Of a stretch of DNA of 64,000 bases, positions 1 to 9,122 are shown piece after piece. The notes beneath the pieces are model-generated. The model had not been told where the DNA came from, searched no databases, and saw nothing but the letters and a program-made list of their open reading frames with translations. The DNA is from Chitinispirillum alkaliphilum (GTDB lineage Bacteria > Fibrobacterota > Chitinivibrionia > Chitinivibrionales > Chitinispirillaceae): the NCBI GenBank assembly GCA_001045525.1, contig LDWW01000001.1, positions 248,001 through 312,000 on the forward strand. The letters are read 5' to 3'. The position numbers and the translations under genes are program-made. Numbering within the stretch: position 1 is the stretch's first letter; the number at the start of each line of letters is the position of its first letter.

Positions 1-2
1 AT

Positions 3-305
3 AAAAGTGCGGTCTATGTAAAAGGTACTTCTAAGTTAAAAGAACCATTGTTCCTTATCGGAAAAAAATTACAACTCAGTCAGACTGCTGTTATGAAAAA
101 CAAAAACAGGATCGAGTATTTTTATGAGAATTTCATTATTGAAACACTTAAAAACAAAAGATCTGTATCTGTACAGGATATCCTAACTGCTCTGAATACC
201 GAAAGCGGAAAAGAGATAAGTGAAAGTGATCTTTATGGAGTTATTCACGGACTTAAAAAAGAGGAACGGCTAAACATGGAGGAATCTACTATAAGCTTGC
301 TTTGA
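3..305 (+). CDS. 3' end of an unidentified protein, truncated by the window edge
   Basis: The reading frame is open from the first bases of the window to a TGA at 303-305, giving about 100 residues without an N-terminus. A TTG at 48 could be read as a start, but the frame continues upstream of it, so the gene probably begins outside the window. The visible part is hydrophilic, lysine/glutamate-rich and mostly helical in character, with no signal peptide or membrane segment. Residues near the end resemble a small winged-helix-like or regulatory fold, but I recognise no family. It converges on the penicillin-binding protein gene and shares a terminator with it. Confidence 0.6.
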   Translation, partial: KSAVYVKGTSKLKEPLFLIGKKLQLSQTAVMKNKNRIEYFYENFIIETLKNKRSVSVQDILTALNTESGKEISESDLYGVIHGLKKEERLNMEESTISLL

Positions 306-324
306 TGCGTTGTTTTGATTTTTG

Positions 325-366
325 AACCCCCACTGTCACAATTGTAATGAGAGTGGGGGTTGTTTT
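325..366. terminator. Bidirectional rho-independent terminator
   Basis: A stem formed by 325-334 (AACCCCCACT) and 352-361 (AGTGGGGGTT) is followed by a T-rich tract on the plus strand. It lies between two convergent genes ending at 305 and 376, so it can serve both. Confidence 0.8.
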
Positions 367-375
367 CTTTGTAAA

Positions 376-3303
376 TTAGTTGATTTCCCTCAGAATAACC
401 TCTTCTGAATAATCATCACCACTTTCTGTTTCTGTTTCTGTTTGAATGATTTCATCTTCGGTTGTTTTTCCCGGGACAGAACAGTCCTCTGTTTCCGGAG
501 TGACCCTGTGGAGATAGTTTTCGTATTGCGAGTAGAAACCATTTGGAGCCTTTATGCCGCCTTTGTGCAAAAGGCCCATAGTGAGAAATTTGTGAAGAGA
601 TTTACCGTCTCTTGATCCGGTATAATGCTGGTTTGTTTCGCCTATGCATGCGACGGTTAGATCCCGTATTTCGGTAGGGCCGCTGCCTCTTATCTTTGAC
701 ATGTCAACCCGTATCACAGCATTCCACAACCCGTAATTGGTTCGCTCCTGACTTGAGGGTTCGACATTGAATGGTCTGAAAATCCGGTCAGTTGTTCCAC
801 TTTTGGCAAAATTGGAAATAGGTTCATTGATGTAGTAGGCATCTTGATGGAAATGAGCATAGCTGTAGACCGGATCATTGAAATCTGGTGTGTATGCGAT
901 GTCGTAATCTGTCAGACCGTCCCATCTGTGTGAGACCAGTCTTTTGTGCAACCCAAGCAGGGTTGGGCGAATGTTGTTGATATCAGAGAACGGACGGTAG
1001 CGCCTGATAGTATCCCTGACTGCAACGGGGTTATTGTTAAGTTCAATAGATTTGATTACAAGTGAGGGGCGCTGGGCAGGTTTTTCGATTATCTCATTAT
1101 TGTAAAGAACATTGAACAGATGCATCTGTTCGTAAAGTGACATTTCGAGTGTACCAAGAGCAACAGAATACAGACTGTCAGATACAACCATTCTGCTGTT
1201 GCCGGATCTTATGGTGTCAACCTCTGCACCCACTATTCTCGAAAGTTCTCTGTAGACCCTTACGCCGGTAACGTAATTGAGTTTCAGCTCATCTCTGAGC
1301 TTTGAGTATGCCCCGATTCTGTACAGTAAATTGACCAGAGGAAAGGCATCCGGTGCGATTTCTCCCTGCTTGAAAAGCTGCTGGTTGAGTCTGTAAATAG
1401 TTTCCACACCAAGGATGTTATTTGAAGTGTTGAGATGGTCAAAAACGTACTGGCAACCTTCCAGGGACCTGCTGTAGTTGTGAACCGGATAGCCTCTGCC
1501 TCTGACCGAAGTTTCTTCGAAAATCACTCCTACGGGTGTTCCGCCCCTGTAGTTTATCTCTCTTCGCCAGGGGACATCTTCGGTAACCGGTTTGGCATCT
1601 GTCCATTTACTGTATGGTTTGAACACCCCAAGGTCATAGTTGAGTGCATTAATAATGGGCTTTGCAAGAGCTGATCCATTAGGTGTTCTGTTTCTTAACA
1701 GCCCGGTAAGACGTGAACCCAGCTTGTCTCTTGAATAATAGGCAAGCAGTTCCCCTGTTCGGGAATCCATTATGGAATAGGCATAATATTGACCGTCAAC
1801 ATGACCGGGTCTGCGCTGATAATTAAAAACACTTCTTCGGTATTCGTTTTTCCCAAGATTTCTGTAACGGATATTCTGCAAAAGAGTATCACCGGGCTGG
1901 AGAGTGGTAATATAGCTTGATCCCGGTTCAGAAAAATCAGTTGGCTCTGTTATGATACTCTGTTTTCTGATTGTATCCTGTGGTTTTGAGTCAAGGGTGA
2001 TATTTTCACCGTAACTTCCGATTCTTATCTCGGTAGTGATAATCGTGTCCTGACCGTAACCTCTGTTATCCACAAGCTCTTCGAGCTTTCTTTGAAGCGG
2101 CAGATCAATTGTAAGCTGGATGTTGAGATTGCCTTTGCGCCGGACAAGTGAATTTGGGTTGATAAGATCCATTTCCCGCAACTGCTGCTCTGTGGATCCC
2201 TCGCGTCTGAGAGTCTGAAGCCAAAATTCATTGGCCAGGTCCACAAGCGGCCCGTGCTCAGCGGTAACCCGGTTAGGCCTCGAAAATGTAAGGTTCTCAA
2301 TCTCACTGAGCACTTCCTCCTGTTTCTCTTCATCCCATCCAAGCGCAGCGGCAATCCTTGGCATATCGATTCTGCATTGGGAGACAATTCTTGAATTTAC
2401 ATTTCTGCCCCATTTTACCATCCTTGCCAGATAGACACATTCTGCATCTGTTAGCTCATGGAGTTCCTTGTTGAGAAGTCCCCTGGCTATATCTTTAAAC
2501 CCAATGAGTCCATAGTCGCTTGTTACACAATGGTTCATGTATACCTCAAGAATCTCATCGGCAGAATAGAGTTTTCTCATTGCCACTGCAAGTCTGAGCT
2601 CACGGACTTTTCTGTCTACGTTGGTGCTGACCTGACGTTGTCCGGCCTCATCCAGTCTGGAGATGAAGAGTTTTGCCACCTGTTGGGTTATGGTGGATGT
2701 GCCCCTTGGGGTCGCTCTGCGGAAGGAGAATATCGAGCGCTGAATTGCCATCAGGCCTGCTCTGACAAAACTGTCATATTCAATACCCAGATCATTTGTA
2801 TAGAAATTCTGATCTTCGGCAGCAACCAGTGCTTTTATTAGTGTGGGAGGAAACTCTTCGATTCTGGCTCTTTGGTGATTGGTCTTTATACTTGCAATTG
2901 ATTGACCATTACGATCGCTGATCTGTATGGTGTTGGAGTATTCCCTGATCTCACTGAGGAGTTTAACCACAGACAGTGAGGGATAATCCGCCAGTGTTAT
3001 CCCGTCCACGACCTTGACCTGATCCATTTCGTCGTGCTCCCCCTCGGTGATACGACGTGCCTCAAGTTCCATCGCCTTTTCGGCTAAAACATCCTGCCAC
3101 CCGGCTCCATACTCCTTTGAAAGCAACCCTCTCTCTTCCAGGTTTACAAGTTTTTCACCCCAGTGTTCAAAGTATCTGTTGAAGGCGTAGCGGCCTGCAA
3201 AATAGGCAACAACAGAACCTAAAACAGCAGTAAGCAGCAGTATTGAACAAATAATCAGAAGTTTTCCAAATAATGAGCGTTTCTTTTTTACCTTTTCAGT
3301 CAT
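376..3303 (-). CDS. Class A-like penicillin-binding protein (GT51 glycosyltransferase plus transpeptidase-like domain)
   Basis: Bifunctional-type peptidoglycan synthase of 975 residues, anchored by one N-terminal membrane helix (about 13-37) with the rest in the periplasm. The GT51 glycosyltransferase region (about 135-330) carries the catalytic-Glu motif AAEDQNFY (E163) and GTSTITQQVAKLF (201-213). The C-terminal half resembles a penicillin-binding transpeptidase: an SNN box at 627-629 and a KSGTTD box at 834-839 are visible. The expected SxxK active-site tetrad is not clean: the best candidate reads GSALAKP (543-549), which puts three rather than two residues between Ser and Lys. The domain may therefore be a divergent or inactive transpeptidase. 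The last 50 residues are acidic, Glu/Thr-rich and low-complexity. The gene stands alone, convergent with the unidentified gene at the window edge. Confidence 0.85.
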   Translation of the reverse strand: MTEKVKKKRSLFGKLLIICSILLLTAVLGSVVAYFAGRYAFNRYFEHWGEKLVNLEERGLLSKEYGAGWQDVLAEKAMELEARRITEGEHDEMDQVKVVDGITLADYPSLSVVKLLSEIREYSNTIQISDRNGQSIASIKTNHQRARIEEFPPTLIKALVAAEDQNFYTNDLGIEYDSFVRAGLMAIQRSIFSFRRATPRGTSTITQQVAKLFISRLDEAGQRQVSTNVDRKVRELRLAVAMRKLYSADEILEVYMNHCVTSDYGLIGFKDIARGLLNKELHELTDAECVYLARMVKWGRNVNSRIVSQCRIDMPRIAAALGWDEEKQEEVLSEIENLTFSRPNRVTAEHGPLVDLANEFWLQTLRREGSTEQQLREMDLINPNSLVRRKGNLNIQLTIDLPLQRKLEELVDNRGYGQDTIITTEIRIGSYGENITLDSKPQDTIRKQSIITEPTDFSEPGSSYITTLQPGDTLLQNIRYRNLGKNEYRRSVFNYQRRPGHVDGQYYAYSIMDSRTGELLAYYSRDKLGSRLTGLLRNRTPNGSALAKPIINALNYDLGVFKPYSKWTDAKPVTEDVPWRREINYRGGTPVGVIFEETSVRGRGYPVHNYSRSLEGCQYVFDHLNTSNNILGVETIYRLNQQLFKQGEIAPDAFPLVNLLYRIGAYSKLRDELKLNYVTGVRVYRELSRIVGAEVDTIRSGNSRMVVSDSLYSVALGTLEMSLYEQMHLFNVLYNNEIIEKPAQRPSLVIKSIELNNNPVAVRDTIRRYRPFSDINNIRPTLLGLHKRLVSHRWDGLTDYDIAYTPDFNDPVYSYAHFHQDAYYINEPISNFAKSGTTDRIFRPFNVEPSSQERTNYGLWNAVIRVDMSKIRGSGPTEIRDLTVACIGETNQHYTGSRDGKSLHKFLTMGLLHKGGIKAPNGFYSQYENYLHRVTPETEDCSVPGKTTEDEIIQTETETESGDDYSEEVILREIN

Positions 3304-3380
3304 GGGAAAGTCATTACTCCGATATGAATTGAGGGTTAGGAGAAACTGATATGTTTTCTATTTCGTTCAGTTTCTCTGCT

Positions 3381-3947
3381 TTATTGCGGATTCAGTGCGG
3401 TGCCCATCTCCGGCTTTGCCTGTTCCGTTTCGATTACACTAAAAGAGCTGAACACTGCATTCACCTCTATTGCCCTGAAAGGTTTTTTGGGATTGAAGGA
3501 TCTGTTGGTATAGGTATAATCACCAAAGCTGATTGAATTGCCATCAGGCAGTGATGTCGATGAAAACGCTGCAGAGATTTTCACTTTCGTGGGTATGACA
3601 CTTGAGATCTTCAGGGTTGTAGATCCAAACACTGTGTTGACCTCGATTTTTTCCCCCTGTTCAGGCATTTTCCTGTCCGCTTCGAGTCGTACACTACTGA
3701 AAATTATGTTGTACTCATTTCCGGTAGCTGCTATTGTTCTGCTGTCAAAAAGTGTCGTTCGGTGATTTTGCCTTAGCCACTCTCCGCCGGTAAGGATCCT
3801 TATTCCGAAATAGATAATTATGAGTGCAAATACCACCCTGAACACAGGGAAATGGATATTAAACAAAACCCTCACAATTATGGATATCCCGATCAGTATC
3901 AGAATGATACCCCAAAAGAGACCGGAAAAAAGAAATCCCATTTTCAA
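3381..3947 (-). CDS. LiaF-like membrane protein with C-terminal beta-repeat domain
   Basis: A 186-188 residue protein with two hydrophobic hairpin segments in the first 55 residues, followed by a soluble beta-rich domain with repeated VFSS/VFGSTTL/AFSSTSL strands. This layout matches the LiaF/VraT cell-envelope-stress family (N-terminal membrane region plus a stacked-strand C-terminal domain). In Firmicutes, LiaF restrains a LiaRS two-component system; no such kinase is nearby here, so the role is uncertain. Start choice: AAAGGAGAGG precedes a TTG at 3947, and an ATG two codons later (3941) is preceded by GGTGG, so either start is possible. It lies between a penicillin-binding protein and a glycosyltransferase gene, all on the minus strand. 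Confidence 0.6.
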   Translation of the reverse strand: MKMGFLFSGLFWGIILILIGISIIVRVLFNIHFPVFRVVFALIIIYFGIRILTGGEWLRQNHRTTLFDSRTIAATGNEYNIIFSSVRLEADRKMPEQGEKIEVNTVFGSTTLKISSVIPTKVKISAAFSSTSLPDGNSISFGDYTYTNRSFNPKKPFRAIEVNAVFSSFSVIETEQAKPEMGTALNPQ

Positions 3948-4054
3948 ACCACCTCTCCTTTATTTCTATAGTTATCAATACAATCTAAATTTAATATTTG
4001 CCCTAAAGAAGAAGACCGGTATATATCAATTTGGTAAACTTATGAGAAGAGGCA

Positions 4055-5104
4055 CTACTTATACTGACCGATGGTTTCAACACGCTCAGGTAAGCGCCCC
4101 TTTATGATATTTCTGTAAATCTCAACATACTGAGCGGCCATTCGACCTGCTGAAAACCTCTTTTCTGCAGTTTTCCTGCACTTTTTTCGGTCAATTTCTG
4201 AAACCAGATGAACACTTCGGACAGCCTCTTCTATTGAATTGACCAAAAATCCGGTGTTTCCATGTTCTATCAGTTCCGCCATACTGCCTCTTTTGAACGC
4301 GATTGCAGGTGTGCCACACGCCATGGCCTCTATGACTGATAATCCAAATGGCTCATCGAAATTTATTGGATGAAGAAGAGCCAAAGCTCCGCCCAAAAGA
4401 CGATTACGCTCTGTGGCTCCCACACTTCCCAGATATAAAACATTCCTATTATCAATAAAGGGGAGAACATGCTGCTCAAAATAGCTGCTCTCCTGCACCG
4501 GGCCTGCTATCAGAAGTTTTTTGTTACACCTCTTAGCAATCTCTATGGCTTCACGGGTTCCTTTATCATGATGTATTCGCCCGAAAAACAGCAGGTAATC
4601 CTTACCCTCAGGTTCAAATGAAAAACAGCTGAGATCTATTCCGTGGTAAACCGTTTGCACATACTGGAGCTGATCTGATCGATCTGAGTCGCTGATTGAA
4701 ACATAAAAGCTGTTCTTGTTGAACCTCTTATAAACAGGGATGATACGTGGTGAAGAGAATCCATGTATTGTGGTCAGGACTGGTGTTGATACAAAAGGGG
4801 TATAGCAAAGTGGTGCGAAATCGAAGTTGTTGTGGATTAAATCGAAATTGTGAGCCTTTTGGAAACAATTTGAGATGTGAAGGCTTTCACATACCTTTGC
4901 ATCACAACTGCGGTCTTCTTCATAGCCTTTGGGGATAACGGAATTGAGGTTTCCGCGGGTAATTGAATCTGCTGTGGCGAAAAGGGTCACATTGAACCCC
5001 ATACTTACGAGTTGTTCTGTGAGCAGCGAGGTGAAAAGCTCCCAGGGCCCATAATGGCGTGGGGGAGTTCTCCATGCCACAGGAGCAAGCATAGCAATTT
5101 TCAT
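4055..5104 (-). CDS. GT4-family glycosyltransferase (GT-B fold)
   Basis: A 349-residue cytoplasmic, retaining glycosyltransferase of the GT1/GT4 type that moves a sugar from a nucleotide donor. The N-terminal Rossmann-like acceptor half includes the glycine/proline-rich TPPRHYGPWE loop (13-22). The C-terminal donor half starts near 165 with LLFFGRIHHDKG and contains the EPFGLSVIE motif, whose E251 and E259 form the E-x7-E pair typical of this family. A strong ribosome-binding site (AAGGAG, 9 nt upstream) supports the ATG at 5104. The acceptor cannot be read from sequence; a polysaccharide or lipid-linked glycan is likely. It lies 107 bp downstream of the Fur-family gene on the same strand. 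Confidence 0.85.
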   Translation of the reverse strand: MKIAMLAPVAWRTPPRHYGPWELFTSLLTEQLVSMGFNVTLFATADSITRGNLNSVIPKGYEEDRSCDAKVCESLHISNCFQKAHNFDLIHNNFDFAPLCYTPFVSTPVLTTIHGFSSPRIIPVYKRFNKNSFYVSISDSDRSDQLQYVQTVYHGIDLSCFSFEPEGKDYLLFFGRIHHDKGTREAIEIAKRCNKKLLIAGPVQESSYFEQHVLPFIDNRNVLYLGSVGATERNRLLGGALALLHPINFDEPFGLSVIEAMACGTPAIAFKRGSMAELIEHGNTGFLVNSIEEAVRSVHLVSEIDRKKCRKTAEKRFSAGRMAAQYVEIYRNIIKGRLPERVETIGQYK

Positions 5105-5211
5105 CAGCTAAACTCCTTAACCAGGTTAAAAATATTTACCTGCATACAGTTAAACCCGGAAAGTTGAGCAATTTTCGAACCATTCGGCTGAAAAAGAATG
5201 AGATGCAAATT

Positions 5212-5661
5212 TTACGTATTATGGCACTCGTTGCAAATGCCAAAAATCTGGAGTCTGTGGCTTTGAGGGGTAAATCCGTGGCGTTCTGCAAGTTGCTGCT
5301 GAAGTTTTTCGATATGCTCATCCTGCGCTTCAATAAATTTGCCACATTCGTTACAGATCAGGTGGTCGTGATGAGCATGGCCGTATTTGTGCTCATATCT
5401 CAAAACGCCATCCCCGATATCCACTTCCTGAGCGATTCCCGCTTCACAGAATAGCTTGATAGTGCGGTAGACTGTTGCCGTACCGATCTGGGGATGTTTT
5501 TCTTTAACAAGTTCAAGCAGCTCCGCAACAGTTATGTGGTGTTTCGCATCAAGAAAGACTTCCATGATACTGTAGCGCTGAGCGCTTTTGCGAATCCCGT
5601 TTTCTGAGAGATGCTTATTGAAAAGTTCACATTCTGCTCTGTACTTCTTCTCGATTAACAT
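5212..5661 (-). CDS. Fur-family metal-dependent transcriptional regulator
   Basis: A 149-residue cytoplasmic dimeric repressor of the Fur/PerR/Zur family. The winged helix is visible with recognition-helix sequence PQIGTATVYRTIKLF (57-71). The dimerization and metal domain follows, with the HAHHDHLIC histidine cluster, C103-x2-C106 and C143-x2-C146, the two CxxC pairs that bind structural zinc. Which metal or peroxide signal it reads cannot be decided from sequence. ATG at 5661 is preferred over the TTG one codon upstream because AGGA sits 7 nt before the ATG. The AT-rich 5662-5830 region contains a CTTT-N5-AAAG dyad, a weak candidate for autoregulation. Iron genes elsewhere in the window (ferritin, FeoB-like) could be targets. 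Confidence 0.9.
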   Translation of the reverse strand: MLIEKKYRAECELFNKHLSENGIRKSAQRYSIMEVFLDAKHHITVAELLELVKEKHPQIGTATVYRTIKLFCEAGIAQEVDIGDGVLRYEHKYGHAHHDHLICNECGKFIEAQDEHIEKLQQQLAERHGFTPQSHRLQIFGICNECHNT

Positions 5662-5823
5662 CAATCTATCCTGAAAACCTAAATTGTAAGAAAAATTGTA
5701 CTGTATAGAAAATAATTACTCTTTGTTATAAAGTATTAAAAAAGTTGTGATTATTAGTTTATTCGTACACATTGTGCAAAAATTTACACTGAAACTGAAT
5801 TTGAGTCCCCTCAAGGGTATAAT

Positions 5824-5857
5824 AAAAAAAGGAACGGAGACAATTTGTCCCCGTTCC
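5824..5857 (-). terminator. Rho-independent terminator of the GH8 gene
   Basis: GGAACGG (5831-5837) pairs with CCGTTCC (5851-5857), extended by GACA/TGTC with one mismatch and a 3-nt loop. On the minus strand the stem is followed by TTTTTTTATTAT. It sits 26 bp beyond the stop codon of the glycoside hydrolase gene. Confidence 0.85.
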
Positions 5858-5883
5858 TTCAGGTTTTACCATCGATACCGAAA

Positions 5884-8640
5884 TCAGCGAACGATATTGA
5901 TCCGCTGAGTATGTACAGCTCCGTTACCTTTAAGGCGAAGCATGTAAACACCGGTTCCAAGATGGGCTGTGTTCAGGTCAAGTGTACTGTTGCCAGCCTG
6001 AAGCATTCTCTGCAGAGAGGCAACCCTTCTGCCATCAAGATTGTACAGCGAGGCTTCAACCATTCCAGCTTCCACCAGGTTGAGAGAGATGTTAAGATTA
6101 CGGTTTCTGCTTGCAATGTTTAGGATGTCATTGCTGCTGCGAACTGTTCTTCTGTCAGTCAATATGGAGACCCTGTCTATTACCGCACCTTCAAACAGGA
6201 TAGAATTGATGGTGATAGTTCCGCCGATCTCACCCTGACTGTCACTGTCCAGCTGAAATGTGACACCTTCTAAAAGTGATGGGTCCATTGGGGTTTCTTC
6301 GTAATATTCTGAAGAACTAACCCAGGCTGGTTGTCTGAACTCAGAGAGTGGTCTTACAATTGTTCTGGGCTCTTCTGCCACGGGAAGTGTGATAAAATGA
6401 GCGGTTCCATCACCGTCTGTCAGACCAGGAAGCGGAAGAGAGAGTCTGAATGACTGATCCGCGGTATAGGTGATCTGAACAGTTGTGAGGTCTGAAAAAT
6501 CACCTGAAAATGTGCCTGAAAGTGAAACGTAGGTGTCATAAGCTTCAGGTTCGCTGAAGGCTTTGCGGTCAAACACCACGTTCAGAGATGCAATGCTGTC
6601 ATTTTCAATATTCTTGTTTATAGTACCGTCTGAACCCAATTCATCGAAATATACTCCCCAGGTACCATAGCTGAGTACGTTTATTCCATCCACAGGGTCA
6701 ATTTCTATCGGAGTGGAAAATCCGAAGGTCTCGTTAGTAATCTCTGACCCATTAAGCTTTATTGATGCAATGGTAGCACTTACTTCTCTCCCGTCTGCGG
6801 AAGTGATACGAACCCCTTTTACACCGCTTGCTCCATGAGTATCCCAGGACCAGCCATTGGTAGCTTCCTTGGAATAAGCACGGGGACCAAGAAGTGCAGA
6901 AAGAATCTGGTGCTGGGTCATTTCTCCGGTCAGAGCGATATTGGTACCATAACCACCATAGAATTCATCATCTTCAAGTGGTTCACTGTCATCGGTGAGC
7001 AGTGAAATGCGGAGGTTTCCTGACCCTTTGGCTGTAACTGTAAGCCCTGTCAGAGCTGTAAGGTCATACATTGTATCCATTGGAAACCCTGCTTCGATTG
7101 TACCGCCTCCATTTATCCTAACATCCATGGTGTTTGCGTTCGCATCAAACATATCGATAGTGTTATCAGCGGTGATTTCCTCTCCGGAAGCACTTGTTAC
7201 AGATCCTGACTCATCGGTGTTGTAAGTGTACCACCATCCACCCGCTTCCCAGGGTTCTGAAGGCAAATGTTCCATTCCATACTGGTAGGAGATGTTTGTC
7301 TGATGTGGTGAAGAACCGGTAAAATCATCAAAATAGATTCCACTGGTATCAAAGGTAATAGGGTCAATACCTGTGTTTACGTCATTGTAGTGCCACCAGT
7401 TACCTGACATCAAAAGCAGGCACTGAAGCTTGATTGCTGCCTGGTAGGCATCATTGGTTGGTGTGGCAACCAGAGTGTTCCACCCCTGAGTAAGTCTGGT
7501 CTGGTTTGTACCTGCCATTGTAGCAGTTACAAAGGGTCCGAGGTATGCTGCTCCTCCGGCACGTGTGCTGATTGGATCTCCGCTGAGATAATAACCCTCA
7601 TATACACTGCTCCAGGTCGGGATTTTTGAGTTGATGAAACCGTTAAGGTTATCAAGCATCGACTTTGCTCCCTGATTTCCTGAAAGTGCATAGTCTGCCA
7701 TGACACGCCAGGGGACACGGACTGAATTGGTGAAATATTTGTCAGGATGACGCTCCATGCGTTCAGAGAGAAAGTCTGACGGGGCCGAGTGTGCAGAAGT
7801 TCCATCATACCTGATAAAATCAGAAACCAATCCGTAATTTACATAATCGTTTTCTTGGAACTTGGTGTAAATATCATAAATCGTATTTGCCACATCTGTC
7901 CAATAACTGTCTCCGGTGGCTTCTGCAAAGGTACGGAAATGACCACCCATCCAGTCTGAAGGGCGGGTGTACCAATGCGCTTCGCTACCGCTGTATGATG
8001 CCCAGTTCCCAAGGAGCACATGTTTTGTAGTGGGGTGGATGTTGTATGCCCTTATATCCTGGAGCATTGCAATAGCTCTGGTTCTGTAGCTAATATCTCC
8101 CCACTGTTTGTAGGCAAGAAGAAGAGCATACGCGATATCGAGGTCACCATCGGCAGCATTTGAGTTTTGCTGTCTCTGCTGATAGTTTAGCTGGCTTGTG
8201 TGGGTTTCATGAGATCCAACCTGGCCATAGACCTGCCATCCCATAAGGTTTTGGCCCATAAGGCTGTTTCTGTGGTTGTCATAGAGTGCCAGCATGCCGT
8301 CAAAAATTTTCTTTGCCTCCGGATCGTGGCCTGCCATCTTGGTCATTATTACCATACCCCAGCCATGTGCTTCTGATACAGTTACAATATCCCATGAACC
8401 AGCGGTGTTGGATGATCGTATATAGTAGCCGCCGGGAGTACTTTTGGCTTTCTGGAGAAACCTTGACTTGTATTCTTCATAGGCAGCTGCGGTCTGTGCA
8501 TTCAGTGTATGCTGATCGATAGCCGGCTTGATAGTCCCCGGGTAAGTCTTAGCCTGGGGAAAGGGCATGTTCTGGGCAAACAGACCTGATGCAGAGATCA
8601 AGACCGTTGCCAGAATTGAGGAAACTTTCCATTTGGTCAT
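5884..8640 (-). CDS. Secreted GH8-family glycoside hydrolase with C-terminal sorting-like domain (possible chitosanase)
   Basis: A 918-residue exported enzyme. The ATG at 8640 is chosen because AAGGAGGG lies just upstream and the protein then starts with a signal peptide ending near FAQ (21-23); the frame extends 61 codons further upstream without such signals. The GH8 domain (about 25-420) shows SEAHGWGMVI (general-acid E90) and the hallmark DGDLDIAYALL (164-174). The residue before the RVPWR motif is Asn-type (TNSVRVPWR, N305), where classical GH8 cellulases have the catalytic Asp. From memory of GH8 subfamilies, that fits the chitosanase-containing group, with the base supplied from a loop such as 293-296. 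Beta-rich carbohydrate-binding-like modules follow (about 450-830), and the C-terminus (about 850-918, SLYNLDGRRV...GVYMLRL) is a secretion/sorting-like domain. It is divergent from the deacetylase genes. Confidence 0.85.
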   Translation of the reverse strand: MTKWKVSSILATVLISASGLFAQNMPFPQAKTYPGTIKPAIDQHTLNAQTAAAYEEYKSRFLQKAKSTPGGYYIRSSNTAGSWDIVTVSEAHGWGMVIMTKMAGHDPEAKKIFDGMLALYDNHRNSLMGQNLMGWQVYGQVGSHETHTSQLNYQQRQQNSNAADGDLDIAYALLLAYKQWGDISYRTRAIAMLQDIRAYNIHPTTKHVLLGNWASYSGSEAHWYTRPSDWMGGHFRTFAEATGDSYWTDVANTIYDIYTKFQENDYVNYGLVSDFIRYDGTSAHSAPSDFLSERMERHPDKYFTNSVRVPWRVMADYALSGNQGAKSMLDNLNGFINSKIPTWSSVYEGYYLSGDPISTRAGGAAYLGPFVTATMAGTNQTRLTQGWNTLVATPTNDAYQAAIKLQCLLLMSGNWWHYNDVNTGIDPITFDTSGIYFDDFTGSSPHQTNISYQYGMEHLPSEPWEAGGWWYTYNTDESGSVTSASGEEITADNTIDMFDANANTMDVRINGGGTIEAGFPMDTMYDLTALTGLTVTAKGSGNLRISLLTDDSEPLEDDEFYGGYGTNIALTGEMTQHQILSALLGPRAYSKEATNGWSWDTHGASGVKGVRITSADGREVSATIASIKLNGSEITNETFGFSTPIEIDPVDGINVLSYGTWGVYFDELGSDGTINKNIENDSIASLNVVFDRKAFSEPEAYDTYVSLSGTFSGDFSDLTTVQITYTADQSFRLSLPLPGLTDGDGTAHFITLPVAEEPRTIVRPLSEFRQPAWVSSSEYYEETPMDPSLLEGVTFQLDSDSQGEIGGTITINSILFEGAVIDRVSILTDRRTVRSSNDILNIASRNRNLNISLNLVEAGMVEASLYNLDGRRVASLQRMLQAGNSTLDLNTAHLGTGVYMLRLKGNGAVHTQRINIVR

Positions 8641-9122
8641 CAAAACCCTCCTTAAAGTATTTGGTGTAAGTTTGAATCCGTATTTTGAAATCCAAAAGCG
8701 TTTAAACATGATCTGGACCTGAAAATTTTGGGTATATTTGAATAGTAAAGAGCTGATTTCCCTTAAATTATCATTTGCAGCAGTTTTTTGTGTCTTATCT
8801 ATAATGTAATGAATCGTTGTCAATAAATCTCAAAAAGTTACATTTTCTTTAAGATACATTTGTGTGAAGCTGATGAAAACTAAAAATGCAACATATAGAA
8901 TATTGGCTCCAATACGACAATTTTTGCGTCCAAATCCCTCCTCTTTTGGGGAGTGATGCAGATGGCAGGAGTTGGCCGGAACTTTGAATCGACTTGATTT
9001 CTGTGCTTTATAACAGCTATTTTGGTATATTATTCAAGGTACTATGGCTTTTTGATGAAACGCTTAACCAAAAAAGATGACTATGATCCTTTCCACTATT
9101 TACTCTGACCTTCGGAGGTTGT
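8641..9122. promoter_or_regulatory. Divergent intergenic region with a candidate operator dyad at 8901-8914
   Basis: The 480 bp between the GH8 gene (minus) and the first deacetylase (plus) hold no credible gene. A perfect dyad TATTGGCTCCAATA (8901-8914, two 6-bp arms around CT) is the clearest regulatory candidate and lies where it could act on both genes. GGAGG at 9115-9119 is the ribosome-binding site of the deacetylase. Promoter boxes could not be fixed with confidence. Confidence 0.35.

Noticed and set aside
5884-8823. Upstream start (8823) for the GH8 gene
   Set aside because: ATG 8640 has AAGGAGGG just upstream and begins a signal peptide; the 61-codon extension has neither and would hide the leader.
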